Shown here in pieces: positions 1 through 12,940 of a stretch of 64,000 bases of DNA. The notes beneath the pieces are model-generated. The model saw only the letters and a list, made by a program, of their open reading frames with translations, ran no database searches and was not told the origin of the DNA. How positions within the stretch are numbered: position 1 is the first letter of the stretch; every line of letters begins with the position of its first letter. Source of the DNA: Montifringilla adamsi. Lineage: Eukaryota > Chordata > Aves > Passeriformes > Passeridae. Location: the NCBI GenBank assembly GCA_017590115.1, contig JAGGNK010008670.1, positions 3,746,199 through 3,810,198 on the forward strand. The letters are read 5' to 3'. Made by a program: the position numbers and the translations under genes.

Positions 1-388
1 ATATTTTCCCTCTCCCCTCTTATCCAAGGGTAGTTGATCCTGCTTCACTTGGGGGATCAAGCTCTGCACTGGCCGGGAACAACTCTTGTATTAATGAAAA
101 AGTGAACTTTATTTCAGGGTATAATTAGAGTTACCCAGTAAAATTATCTGCACCTGTAGCTGTAAATTATTTTGGAAGAGGTTTTGGTATAGTACATTTA
201 GTCTGGTATTAAATTCAATTTATAATTCAGGCATCAGCAGCTGACAGCCATCGCTGGGTGTTGTTGAAAAAAAATATTCTTTTAGATATTTCTCATGTAT
301 TCATTTTATCACTTTAGTAATTTGTTTCTCTGCACCAGGCACACAGGGAAAGGCCATCCCCAGACTTCAGGGAGGATTAGACTCAGTT
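1..388. other. Intergenic or intronic DNA, no gene seen
   Basis: I see no coding potential, RNA gene or identifiable repeat in this left edge. It is AT-leaning sequence with stop codons in all frames. It ends where the inverted-repeat element at 389 begins. Confidence 0.7.
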
Positions 389-601
389 CTAAGGCCTCAG
401 CTTCGCAAAGCACTTAAGCACCTGCTTAACTTTAAGCACATGCCTAAGTCGATCCATCTTTTTTTTTTCCTTCGAGAAAAGTCCTGAAAGTACACAATTA
501 ACCATGAACAGGTGCTTAAGTCCTATTAAAGTCAACAGTGCTTTCAAATGTCAATGGAATTTAAAAACACATTTAAGTGTATCGTTGAATAGGAGTCCTA
601 A
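389..601. repeat. Degenerate palindromic amniote repeat (MITE-like) with inverted ends
   Basis: The left end (389-421, containing GCAAAGCACTTAAGCAC) and the right end (569-601) are imperfect reverse complements: the left reads CTAAGGCCTCAGCTTCGCAA and the reverse complement of the right reads TTAGGACTCCTATTCAACGA. Internal arms repeat the themes CTTAAGCACCTGCTTAAC and GGTGCTTAAGTCC together with AAAGTCAA. This architecture matches a common old family of self-complementary interspersed repeats in bird, crocodile and turtle genomes, built on the motifs GCTTAAGTGCTTTGCTGAAT and TTGAAGTCAATGGGA. I recognise the motif family but give no database name. A T-run of about 10 bases at 459-468 seems to be a later insertion. 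The copy is old and non-autonomous and carries no open frame. Confidence 0.65.
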
Positions 602-3600
602 TGCGGGAAGAAAGGGGGGGTTTTGTCATCATCTTGGCAAAAGCCATAAGAACACACTTGCAATTCAGAGGGTTTTCTTTGTCTACGGCACTCTGCCTAC
701 TCTGTTACTAAAGAATTTGTAAAGAATGTTCCTGCATTACTCAACCCCTCTCACACTTATTGACCATATTTCCCATATTAATAATCCTCAGTGTAACTAT
801 ACCCCCCCACCCTCACTGCCTGCCACTCCAAAAATCTCAAACATTTGTTTAGTATCACAATGTGCCAGGCTGGAAGGAGGGGACAGGGAAGAATTAGGAT
901 TAAAAGGAGGCAAGCAAGGTATGTTCAGGTCTTAGGTTTGCACCCAAAGACGAATCTCAGGGAGGTTTGGGAAGTGCATCTTCCCCTAAATCACAGACTT
1001 GTCCTTTTCCCTTGTTCCAGCACAAGCTGAACTTAGAGCAATCAGTAAACTTTGATTACTGTCGTTTTTATTTGCATCCTTACCACCACCCCTTTGTTCA
1101 GATTAACACACCTTCTTTATGGAGCTGTCAAACCACTCCCAAAGGTGCATCCGTGGGCCGAGCCATGGCTCCCAGGGTGCTGCACCAGACGAGGCTGTGC
1201 TCCAGCACCGTGCCCTGCTTTAAATCAGCCGCTCTGGCTTGCAGTCAAGCACGGTGCTACTTTCAGAAACTGTGCTGCTTCTTTCTAACATGGTTTCACT
1301 TTGCCTCCCGCTCCACAATTAACCAGAGAAGCCCTCGCTGATGCTGCAGTACTCTGTGTTACAGGAAGCATTCCCAAAAGGCATTTCCTTGGAGAAGACA
1401 TTGATCTTCTCTCCAGCCACATGTATTGCCCCCTCATAAGCTACTGTGTGGTTAAGAGAAAGACCTACCTTCAGTTCTCTTCGGTGCTTACATATGGAGA
1501 TGAGTAAAATACTTGAGAAAACAGTGCTTTTTATATTACTGCCAGTAACATGCCATATGAAAAGATATTAAAACAAATTCTGACCAACTGGTGGTAGATA
1601 CAGTAACAGATTATAATGTACCCATTGTAAAGAATTCCCAGTGGAGACTGTGGAAATCTTACAATGATTGAGTCGCACTGGGCTGGAGATGCATTGAAAA
1701 ACTTCCAAATGGTAAAATATTAGAAATACTATTTTGAAATATTTACCAGTTAAACACTGAAGTACTGTTACTGGCTGACCTTTTCACAGCAGTCGTTTCT
1801 GTTGTACTTTTGTAAAAGCAGCCAAAAGTTTAAGGGAAAAAAAAAGGGGGGAAAAAAGCTTATTTTCAGTCTAGCTACCACCCCTGACCTGTGCAATAAC
1901 ATCATAATGGAAGAATAATCATTGTAAACAATGCCCATGGGAGCTTGCTGGCTACAGCAAGGGATGAAAGCAGCCAACTTCACTGCTTTTCTTTACTACA
2001 TCATTGCATTTTTGTCTGCATATGGATAAGAAGAAGGTTCCACTCAATGCCAGTTGATGGAAAGTGCTAATTGTTGACACATTAGCTAATTGTTATGATT
2101 GCTTCTTAACAGTTTGTGTCTAGGAGTCCAGATTTCATCCAGCAAAGTGTGAAGATTCTTTATAGCAACAAGTGCTGTGAAAACATTCACACAATGAGGT
2201 CCTAATCTTGTGGATCTCTCAAGCAAGTGACAGCCTGGCAAATGCGCTGTCAAAGTGCAGACACTCAGGAAAAAAAAAAAAATAGGAAGAAAAACTAACT
2301 CCCCTCGTCCACCCCATATTTCAGACACATGTCATCTGTTGTTATCATTAATGATCTGTTTTTACAAATAGAGTACCACTATGGAAAACTGAGAGCAGGC
2401 CAATCAAAATAAACCCAGCAAAACCCATAATTGTCTACTGACAATCTGGGCTGCTCGGGATGTAAGATAATGTGGGTGTATTTAATGCAGAAACGCATTA
2501 TGTGCCACGCTTTGAGACTGCCCTGTTAACTCCAGACCTTGACACAACACAGGAAGGCTGGGAGCAACCTTCTAATGGCACATGTGTTCTCCCAAACCCT
2601 ACCTAAGCTCAGGTGCTAAAAAAATACATAGCGGGAAATCTTGGCACCATAAAAGTCCATGACAAAACTCATGTGATTTAAATGGAAACAAGATTTTCAC
2701 CAATTACATTATTTGGGGAAGAAAAAATATTACAAAAAACACAGAAACAAGCATCTAGTTCTAGTTCAAATGTCTAGTTCTGAGAAAACATGGCTTTTCT
2801 GGTTCAAGAAGGGGTTTTTTCCCACTCCTACACCAGCAAAGGTGAGAGAACTTGTTCCTTACATGGGAATGTTTTTACCAGAGTCTCAGCCCATGGCTTT
2901 ATTTGGGGAAAAAGACCCTGCTGCAGCAGTAAATAGTGAAAAGGCTGCCTTTGTCTATGGCTGGAGGGCTCGTGGTCCTTTGCACAGTTTCTGCTCTGCA
3001 TTTTGCTGCTGGTTTCCAGCACGTTCCTCTCAGACCCTAGCACACTCCCTGTGCTCACCCTCTGCCCTTATCCATCAGTCTTTCTTACCCAGAAGCTCCT
3101 ACCAAACTTACTTAAATTACATGCAACAGGAGCAGAAAAGTCCCTTCCACCTCACACTTCATCAAAATTTTGCAGACACAAGAGGAATTCTTGATGCAGA
3201 AGCTTTTTTGAACAGGCTAAGAAATAAATCAAGTGGTGAGACCAGGTGCACTCAAACTGCAGATGGAGCAGGAGTACAGACTGAAACCTGAGGATGACAC
3301 CTCATCTAACCGGAGGACTCTTCAGATGGCACCTTAATATCACATCAGACTGTACAGTGGCCAAAATTCACTCAGCAGGTGTCCAAAGAGCTTGAAGCCA
3401 CAAGCCTCATCTGGCTTTTGCCTCATCTTTACAGCCTTCCACCATATTCCCGCACTAAATATGCAATATCCCTGAACAAGAGAGCAAGAAACCCTCTTCT
3501 GTCTCCCTGAGTCTCTTGAACTTTTGGGCCTGGCAAGGAGAGAGCACACAGGGCCACTTGTCTGCTTCCTCCATCCCTGGGGCTCGGCAGCAGGAAGCAA

Positions 3601-3759
3601 GCTGGGAGCAGATTACGCCTGGCCCGACTTTTCCCACTGCTTGGCGAGAGCCGCTGAGTGAGAATGGGGGCAGATGCATATTGCTGATAAAAGCCTCCAG
3701 CAAATTCCCATCCTCTCCTCACAAGGAGGGAGGAGGAAGTTGCAGAGTGATTGTGACTC
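602..3759. other. Gene-free stretch
   Basis: No convincing exon is present. The 192-codon open frame at 2713-3291 on the plus strand begins with a lysine-rich stretch and has no recognisable domain, so I treat it as chance. Short homopolymers occur, including an A-run near 2269-2281. The piece at about 2330-2530 is repeat-free and contains several ATTA/TAAT cores, so it may be weakly constrained, but nothing firmer can be said. Confidence 0.6.
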
Positions 3760-4035
3760 CCAGCCGCCCCAGAGATAGCAGCGAACGGGAATACTCGAGG
3801 TGGGATTGCTGCTTCTGCTTATCGGGTTGCAATCCCATCCCATATTTCAATGGCATTCTTTTTTTTGCATCGAATAGCCCAGCCATTCCACACCAAAACT
3901 GGGTGAGCCCGCTCAGTAAAAGCTGTAAACGCTGAATATTGCAACATTGAAATTTATTCTATAAAATTAAAATGACACCTTTATATTGATAATGGGAGAG
4001 GCAAGACGTTTGTAAGGAATTAAATTGTGTGGAAC
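3760..4035. promoter_or_regulatory. Candidate conserved non-coding element
   Basis: This stretch has more CpG than its surroundings (in ATACTCGAGG, TATCGGG and GCATCGAATAG) in otherwise AT-rich sequence, with no repeat or reading frame. A string of AT-rich motifs follows (TAAATTGTG, AATTTATTC, TATTGATAATGG). That texture is typical of developmental enhancers. The call rests on composition alone, so conservation is inferred and not shown. Confidence 0.3.
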
Positions 4036-5113
4036 AGAACCAGAAACTTTTAATTATGAAAATTAACTTGATCTGAATAATTTTACAGTTCTAATAAGAA
4101 ACATAGATGAGACTTTCCAGTTACTCATAAGAAAACATAGTTTAGTATAAGAATCTGTGAGTTCTTATTACTTTTTATAACCTTTGTATTGCAGGCAAGC
4201 TGGAAGATTTTTGATTCTCATAGTGCATATTGCCTAAAGATGGCTCTCATTTTTAAACAGATAAGGGGGAAAAAATTAATTAAAAAAATGTCAAAACTGA
4301 GAAGTGATGTTGGCTACAGAAAAAGACAACTGGGAAATGGCACATACATAAAGGAAAGGGGTTTCTGTGTGTTGCAGTCAAAAAGATCCATGAGCCACAG
4401 CCAGCCATGGACATACCCTGCAGAGGTGGAGAAACCACCCTGATGTTCATTTGTAAAAACCAGACTTCCACTTCAATGTGAGGAAGACACATGCCTTTGT
4501 ACAATGACTTTTCTGCAAACAAACAAAAAAAAAAAATTAACTGCTTAAAAAGAGGAGAAATGCACCCATCATGGGTCTAACAGTTTGTAGCTGCTCTTCC
4601 ACCCTCAGTACACTGTACAGTGAAGCATCCCCCTGCAGTGCCCCATCCCATGCCCACAAGTGGCAGGGCAGTCCAAGGACAGCCTGTCAATCTGCAGTTT
4701 GGATTTCCTGGCTTTTGTTAGCTTAGCCATAGCTTTAACATGACTAAAATATAGACTTCTCTATGTTCATCTGGACTGTCCTGTGGATGCCAGCCACAGC
4801 TCTGGTTCAAATGCTAAGGAAAACATCACAGTGAGATTGACTCATGCAATGGCCACAGCACTCTCTGGGTCGGGAACAGCAAACAAGGTGAATGAGGTAA
4901 GGGAGGTCATTCCTCACAGCAGTGGTCTCAGGAGAACGGGAGAATCCAAAAATAAGACATTTATTGACTGGATGCCCTTGAGCTGGCAACCAAGCTGGAG
5001 TGGTAACAGAGCCAGCAATGGACACTGGGCTGGGCTTGCTGCTGCCAAACAATCCCAGTAACCAGCGAGAGTTAGCAGGAGAGGGACTGTGTGATTTAAT
5101 AGATTAATAAATA
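4036..5113. other. Gene-free stretch
   Basis: I see no exon, RNA gene or clear repeat. The open frames here are short, mutually overlapping on both strands and lack any recognisable domain. Confidence 0.6.
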
Positions 5114-5165
5114 GGCCAGGAGCCAGTCACTCCCAAGTTTTAATCCTGGCTATGGCATCAGCTGG
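5114..5165 (+). repeat. Possible MIR-type SINE fragment
   Basis: The order GGCCAGGAGCCAG, then CCCAAGTTTTAATCCTGGC, then TATGGCAT resembles the tRNA-derived B-box part of MIR elements (sense orientation: a GGTTCGAATCC-like core followed by CGGCTCTGCCAC). It is short and strongly diverged, so it could be chance. Confidence 0.3.
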
Positions 5166-5441
5166 AGTTGGAACCCGTGATGTGAAATTTGCACTTTTAA
5201 GCAGGGATGGATGTAAGGATGCATTAACTGGAAGGTGAAGCATCCACTGCCCTATACCTGCTTCCACCCCCTGCCATGAGCATCACCACCAACCACAGCA
5301 CACATAGCACAACACTCAAGCTCTTCACTCACAGCTGGACCTGAGCAGCAAGTCTGAATTTCAGGCTTATTCTGCAACCAACCACTGCATCCATGTCCTG
5401 ATGGGGAAAACTTGGCTCTGAGAAATTTAAGTGGCTTAAGC

Positions 5442-5475
5442 TCTATTGAGCTTAAGGGAGTTATTCCAGTCTTAC
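5442..5475. repeat. Possible fragment of the palindromic amniote repeat family
   Basis: The stretch reads like a diverged copy of the family motif ATTGAAGTCAATGGAGTTAC followed by TCCAGATTTACA. Here it appears as CTATTGAGCTTAAGGGAG then TTATTCCAGTCTTACA. Only about 34 bases match, so confidence is low. Confidence 0.3.
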
Positions 5476-8400
5476 AGCCTGGCAAGCCTGGCTTGCTACC
5501 CTTGCTTCTTTTAAATCCTGCTTTTAAAAGGCTTACTACTGACATTTACAGGGGAACCCTTCCTACAGCCCTGGCCCGTGGGACTGGCAGTCCTGGGTGA
5601 AGTTCTTCAGTTGTACAGATCTGGACATTGCTGTAAGGTGCCAGCTGACAGCATTGTTACTCCATAAAAGTCTATATTGGCAACTTCCTGGAGTATGATG
5701 ATGTCTGCAAATTGTACTTCTGACAGAAAAAAAATTTCTGCACTTGGATGTCTCTAAAATAAAGGTCTGTAGAGGCTTTTGTTTTCAAATTCCTGGGGGA
5801 AAAAAGGTTATAAAAATGTTTAAGAGAGGAAAATCTTAGTTTAAAAGTCACTAAAAATTAAAATCTGTTGATTTGTATCATGATAATCTCAGTTTCCACT
5901 TACTGGTTTGATAGGTACAGAAGTTCTGGCAGAGGTGTGATTTGAAGGTGCCAGTGTCCATTTAATTCAAGCTCAGTACCTCCTCTCTTGCTGTACCTGC
6001 CTGGCTTTTGTGTGTTCAGCAATCAGAGTAAGAGCCAATTGATTTTAGTTTATAAGGATCCCGCAACCTTGGAGGTGTATTGAAAGGGAAAAAACTCCAG
6101 CACCCTCTGCTGTCTGCACACATCCTACGCCAGGATCCACCACCCCCGAGTCTGGATGCTCATAACAGCCACACCAGCCTCACACAGGCTGCAGAAACAC
6201 CCTGGCAGAGACTCTTAGAGGACTTAGTTTAGATGCCCAGTTTGAGGTGAAATGCCATCCTACGAGCCGTCTGTCGAGCACAAAGGAAATCTGAACCATC
6301 TGCTCCGAGGTGGGCATGCTCATAGACACCTACAGCAGACAAATCCCAGCCTGTGAACTGGAAGGAGTGGAAAGCTTTGGCACGAGGACACATCACAGCA
6401 GATGGTCTTGTCAGATGTTTTGTCCGTGTACATGCTGGTTAAATTTGGTAGAACAAAATGAGAAAATTCTGGTTGGGTTGCAGTGAGCAAGTTCTGCTCC
6501 CTGGCAGCCAGAGAAAAATATGAAACTCCAAGGAATAACATGAGCAGGAGGAATGGGAAGAGCAGGAACTGTCACACTGGAGAGGCACCTATTTGTTATT
6601 AAAACTGGACTCCAAAAGGCTTTCTCTCCCACCTAGTTTACTCAAAATAGTCTAATTTCAGCAGCTATACTTTTGTTGTAAATAAGCCACCTATCTCCTG
6701 TCACCAGCACCTGGGAAAGAGCAAGACCTGCCAAAAAATATATTCTAGAGAAGTAACATTCAGTACCTTTAATATCTCTAAAAGTTACTGGTACCTGGCT
6801 GACTCTGAAAGTCCATGCACAAGAAATTCTCATAGAAAACTTGGATCAATTAATGCAGAAGGAGAAGATTCCTTTCCAAAATCCATGTTTTTATCAGCGA
6901 GAAGAATCAGGCGCTTTCACCCAGCATCAGTTCTGGTTGTTGAAGAGATACAACACAGACCTCTTCATGTGGTGTCTCTTGGGAGATAGGAGTGAGTGCA
7001 CTTCTCCATCATCTCTGATGGGTTTTTTTCTTTAAAACTGCACAGTTCCCCAAAGGAAACACACAAATGCCCTTAAATGTCACCTGTCAGAAAATCAGAC
7101 CATCCATTGGCACTACAAAAGCACAGGTGAAATCAAAGCTAAAAAATACTTGCTCTTTTAAATGAACTGAACTAACATCTTTGTTTAGTCGGTGCATGCC
7201 AGCAGCAATTTAACTCCAGAAAGCAGTAATTTCAGACAGCTCAAGCTGCCATGATTCACCACTGTGAATGATTTTGCCTTTCATGGCAAACCGGGAAGTG
7301 GTGTGAATGGCTGATCTTCCTGCTCCGATAAGCTCCAGCTCATCATTCTGCGTATTTGTCTTTGTTTCTTATTTGCCTCTGACATAAAAATAATCTGAAG
7401 AATCAAAGGAAAGGACCTGAACAGAAATGATGATCTCAAAACTTATTTAGCCATCTGCATCTGTGTGGGAGCAGCAGCTCTCACTTCCTGCCAGTCACCT
7501 GTCTGCTTTATTTTTTCACATCCAAGGACGTTCCTGCAAGACAGAGCTTTATCTTTCTGACTATTACTCAAAAATAGCAGAAATGAAATGCCAAATAAAA
7601 TTGGAAAGCTCTGTTTTGGACCAACTCCCCCCTTGCTTTTTGGTTCAAAACAGAAGTGTGAAGTAAAAGAGACATCACTTTTTCCAGCAGAGTTAACATC
7701 AGTGCATCTCAACACTCAGTCAGCACATCTGGGGTTTGACCCATCTCATTTTTTATGTGACCTGAGCAGGCTGCCAGTGAGGCTGTCTGTGAGCACCCAG
7801 AACCTGGAGACAAGCTTCAGCTGAACACCACTTCACATGGGCAACATTTCTGTAAAGTTCCTGGGCCATTCCTCAAAAGTTTTATTGTCCACAGCCCACA
7901 TGTCCACAAAGCTCACATGTGGTGACAACCATACATCACTATGAACATGCTCCAAGTGCTTTCTGTCTTCTACACACATCAAGAGGTTTTCAGCTCTACC
8001 TGAAAGAAAGAATGATTTTTCCTGCACATACCTACACAGCTCCTGAGCTGCTTTCTGGAGTGGTTTCCCTTTTGTACCAGCTGCAGAAGGATTTCCTGGA
8101 GTAAGCCACTAAACCAGGGCTGCATGAGACCACTCAGCTGCCTTTTTCCAGGAGGTTCACTGGGAGAGAGGCATGGCTTAATTGCTATAGTTTATTACCA
8201 AAGTCAACAGCAAGGGTCAGCGAGCCCAAGGCTTGCACTGCTTGGTAAAAGGCCTGCAACACCCCCTCAAAGTGTGCTGCTGCCCAGTTCTGGGAGATGC
8301 AGGGTGTCTTTTTTACACCTCTCACTCTTCTGAATTCCTCTGCAGAGCAGCAGTTCCCTTATGAAATGTTAATCCCTTCTTTTGGACCCATTTTGTTAGC

Positions 8401-9512
8401 ATTTCCCACCCATACCCGGCCAAAAGAGAGGTGTTTGCAAGATGCAAGATGACCCCACTGCCAAGGTCAGCTGGACACCTCAAGGTGAGGATGAAGAACA
8501 TGTTTGGGGACCTCCCAGACAGCCTTCCCCAAATGACTGCTGCAGACAAATTTTGTACCCTCGTTGTGCTGTGTCCCAGGACGGAGCGTCCTCCTGCTTA
8601 ACCCGAGCCAGGCTGCTGCAGCTTTCAAAGAGGAAAATTACTCCAGCTCAGCCTTTTCCAACTGGAAATGATTATGCTTTTGTTGCTACCGAGGGTGCTC
8701 CTTGGCAGGCAGCCCAGGCACCACAGGTAATGGCCACAACAGGAGGTGCCGCGGAGACATTGGCATTTCGTGGCAGGGGAGAAAAGGGGGAGGACACACT
8801 ATCTGAGAGCCCCACACAATCAGCTCAGGGTAAACCCATTTGTCAGAGTGGCAAGTGACCTTTTCCGTTCACCTGTGATTAAGGAACCAGATTTCTTCAT
8901 TAAGGCAAATAAACCAAATTAAGACGGCTGGGTGCAGGGGATTCAAGCAGCTTTTGCCATCCCAGTCCTTGAACCCATCTTATTAGAGCAGCCTGGGAAG
9001 TGGAAGGAGTAACTCAGGGCAGGTCAGGGCAAAGCAGTGCTAAATCTGTGTCTCTCGACCCGTTGTTAATCATCTATTCTCTTTCTATAAATGAATTTGG
9101 AATGTGGAGCAAATCATACTAAAAGATTTCTCCTCCTTGCTGAATACTTCAGGAGCTTTAAGGAATTCAGCTCAGGAGCAATGCTTCATTCAGGGCTGTT
9201 GAATTAGTTCCACCGTGGAGTGCACTAGACAAGACAATAAGTAGACGACAGACACAGTGATTCATAGATTACTCTGCTGAGAGTTGCAGGTGTTTTGGGA
9301 TCGAATGAAAGGAAAGGAGGTTGGGTCAGTTCTCAAACCCCCTTCCTGTTAAAGGATTAGCATGGGCAACCCGAAGTTATTAAAATCACTCCCATAAATG
9401 TAGAAGTTGGAGTTTTTGCACAAAGTTTCCTCCCCCCGCCCCGTGCTCTTCCTAGCAGAAACAGTAAATGGAGTTTAGAGTTAATAGCAGTGCCAAACCG
9501 AAAGCAAAGAAA
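5476..9512. other. Gene-free stretch with one possible conserved patch
   Basis: No gene is seen. Around 7180-7340 the sequence is repeat-free and includes a palindromic GTGCATGC and several paired TCA/TGA motifs, and may be a weak conserved non-coding element. The 138-codon frame at 8442-8858 on the plus strand lies in GC-richer sequence, has no recognisable domain and is probably chance. Confidence 0.55.
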
Positions 9513-9545
9513 GGAGCCAGATCCTCACCTGGTATAAACAGGAAG
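9513..9545. repeat. Fragment of the palindromic amniote repeat family
   Basis: GAGCCAGATCCTCACCTGG followed by TATAAACAGG closely follows the family end motif GGCCAGATCCTCAGCTGGTG followed by TAAATCAG. Only one arm is recognisable, so this is a truncated or eroded copy. Confidence 0.5.
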
Positions 9546-12500
9546 AGTTTACAGAAAACTTTGTGTAGGAGTCCAAATAATGGATTTAGCCAAAGCCCTC
9601 ACTTTTTTCTCACTTCCCAACAATATCATGAAACATGTGCAGTTACTTAAGATACAGGTATGGGACTACACAGCACTTTTCCTTTATCTATATGAAGTAT
9701 AAATACCACAGGGTAAAAGATAGGAGTTGGAGAAAAGGAAAGAAAATCCTGCACCTTGCTGAAGCCTGTAAAGGAGACTTCCTGCCTTAGCATGGGGAGA
9801 ACAGGAGCACAGTGTCCTCAGCATGGGGACAATGGAATAGTGCCAAAGCCACATCCCCTCAGTGGCACATCAGCAGGGAGACAAGACAAAGAGTTTTTCT
9901 CTCCAGCAGTGCAAAAAGGAGGGAGCCAGGAGGGGAGAACTCATTTAACCATGTGTCCTGCCTAGCTAAAGCAAAGAGCTGGTGCTGCTACAAGCACTCA
10001 GCCACCCACATCCAGGGAAAGCGATTGCCACCTTCCCCTAAGAGAAACTAAAATCCACTGCTTCTCCACTTTTCCACACAATCAACACTGCCACTTCCCC
10101 CCACACCACTCTGCCAAGCTGTGCAGAACCCTGCACTGACGTGCACAGGCCCTCGAGGAACCAGTCACCAACATAGTTTTGAATCTGAGGCTTCAAATGG
10201 GAATGCAAATCCCACATTTCATGCATCATGGGGTGTTTTACGCTTTGGCAAGGAATGAAAGTCACCTAAGAAGCAATTGCCATAACAGGGCGATGAGCAC
10301 AATGGAAAGACATTTACAGGGCTAAACATATTATTGATGTGTCAGGTCTGACAGAGCTTCAGGACAGCAAGACACACAGTTCACATGTCAAGAACATGTT
10401 TTCAACCAGAAGCACACTACTCTACTCTGCTGGGCTACAAACACTGCCTAAAATAGCCATTAGGAAGTGTTATGAATTAAAAAGCAATTTGTATTCGGTG
10501 TATATTAAGAGCAAGGCATTGTGTTCCTCTGGGATTTTGACTTGAGGAGATTCCAAGTATGTAAAACAAACAAAAAGAGTCCGTGATTTTTTTGTCCAAA
10601 AAGATACATTAAATGGAGAAGATAAGTGATATCGTGTGGTTCAACAATCCTATCTGTGTTTTTCACTTTTAGAAACACATACAAACCAAACTCCTTTTTA
10701 CCTTTGATAATTGAGGGGACTATTCACTTTTAAAATCCACCTTCTAGTCTTAAGACGTGCTGTATGGCAGCATTCATGTTAACTGCCACAATTTTTAAAG
10801 TTATCTTTTACTTGCAAGTAAGACAGTCTTTCTCCCTCTGTTCTTTCTTTCTGACCTGCAGCCATGAAAGCAGATTTGGGCTGGCAGGAGCAGGTCCCAG
10901 TGATGGCAGCAGCTCCCCACTGCTGTCCATGCTCCCCTCCCCACTCCCAGTTAACCCAGGGCTGAGCTCAGGTGAACAATTCTCCACCTGCATTTCTTGC
11001 AGCCTGGTGGGCAAAATCTGCCAGGTGACAGAGGGTGAGCAAAGCCCAGGAGATTCTGGAAGGAGACCAAAAGCTGAAGTAGATGCTCCATCTCCAGCCA
11101 AGGCCAAGCTTGGCTCAGAGCCCACAGCTGCTCCCCAGCCAGGGCCACTGGGCAGCTCTTGCATGCTGGATGGGAAGAACAACATCCATTTAACAACTGG
11201 CCTCGGCTTTTTCACTCAGCCTGGAGGGAAAATTCACGCCTGCAAACAGCAGCTGGGAAGAGCCAGGTGGGAAGGTCTGAGCTGCACCATCCACGTCAAG
11301 GACACGCTCCAGGCTGGGAAAGGGCAGCGCTCCTGGAGGAGGCAGAGGCAGGGTGAGAACTTGTCCACATGTGTTTTACCCCAGAGTCCAGCATAACAGC
11401 ATTTCAGTGGAGGGTTAAATAAAGTTGGAAAATAATCCATAAAGCACACTTTGATGTCTTTTGGGACAGAAGGCTCTGTGCTGTGCACAGCAGGGTGAGC
11501 TACTATAGCTGAAAAGAAAAGCTTCAAAATACTGAAATGTTCATGATCGTTCAGCACCAAAGTTACTCCGTGATGACCCAGGATATAAATTATTTGCTAA
11601 ACAGAGGATCTGTACACAACCCAAACATGCCAGGCAGGAGGCTGACACCTGATCCTGGGTAGGCATGGTGTGAAAAACCTGTCCCTGACAGCACCCCTTC
11701 AGACCCCACTGTCCTCACCTGCCAAAGCCTAAAACACACTTGTTTGTAGTTTGTCATGTCACATTAAATTGAAATCTTTCATTGCCTGGCTGGGAAAGAT
11801 AATAGAAAGCAACATTTCAAGGTGATCTACCCTTCCAAACATAATCTTTAGCAAATTAATAATTAACCAACTATTTATTGGTCAGCTGATGCTGCCCCAG
11901 ATATGAAGTTCCAGGCAAGGCACCAGTGAGATCTCACACAGCCATACTTCTCTTAATTAAGCACAACTGGAAGGATATTTTGGTTAACCCAATTAATTTG
12001 GAGAGCCTTGGGGTAGGAGCAGCAGGAGCGCAACGACGAATTTCTGCATCCCATCTCACCCCTGCAGGCTTTTGCTTCCTGCTTTCCACCATCCCCAGCT
12101 GACCTTGTCAGGGAGCCACTGGTCACACCTGCATAAAAAGCCGTGCACAGTTTCTTCCCTCACTCAGGTACCATCTTCCCCCTGGATTTGGCCCATGCTT
12201 GGGCACATCCACATGGGATCAGGCATCCTTTCTTCCAGGTACTCCCCAGCCTGCCAACTGCTAAATTTCCAGCGTGCCTGCAGCCCCCTTGTGGAATGAG
12301 ACTGAAAAGAGGCATTGTTTTAATTTAAAAGCACCGAGTTCTTTTTAGCTGCTGCGGGGCTGATCCCGCAGGTGCCACAGGCTCCTGGGGCAGGAGCGAC
12401 TCCTGCACGCCTCGGGATGCACTGGAGCCTGATGGAAGACTCAACTCCATACCACATTTAAACACTAGCAAAATGTTTGCATGGTTTCTCTACAATCCCT

Positions 12501-12940
12501 CAGCATGGGCTTCTGGTTGGGTTTTTCATTTTGGTTGAACCCAAAATTGGGGATTTTGCCTCAAGCCTTGTTTCCAGCCCTCCAGTCCAATTCTCTGCTC
12601 GCTGCAGGACCAGCAGCACTTCCAAGCCTGTGCTGCTGCCTCAGGCTGTCCAAGCACCTTTCTCACTTCCACTGTTTCCCTGATAAAACAAATTGCAAGA
12701 GATACCAAGTCCCTTTTAATTTCACTTTCACTGAAAACATCTCGATACTTCTCGAGGTGTCACACCCTCAAAATCCCAAGTGGGATGCAGGAGGCAACCA
12801 GTGGTCCAGGAGCAGAGCCATGGGCTCAGAGGCACCCAGAGAGAGAAGCACAATTAACATGCCGTGCTTCCCCAGCAGAGCAGATCAGGGAGAAAGTGGG
12901 TGGAAAAAAAAAACCACCACACTACAGTGTTTCCAATAAA
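9546..12940. other. Gene-free stretch, GC-richer in the middle
   Basis: No gene is supported. The 210-codon plus-strand frame at 10764-11396 lies in stop-poor GC-rich sequence. It is low in codon structure, rich in Ser/Gly/Pro and overlaps equally long frames on the minus strand (10808-11215), which is the pattern of chance open frames. A short A-run occurs at 12904-12912. Confidence 0.6.

Noticed and set aside
2713..3291. 192-codon plus-strand open frame
   Set aside because: There is no recognisable domain, a low-complexity lysine-rich start and no sign of splice-flanked exon structure. Chance is the simpler explanation.
10764..11396. 210-codon plus-strand open frame
   Set aside because: It is overlapped by a 135-codon opposite-strand frame, has no recognisable domain or codon pattern, and lies in locally GC-rich sequence.
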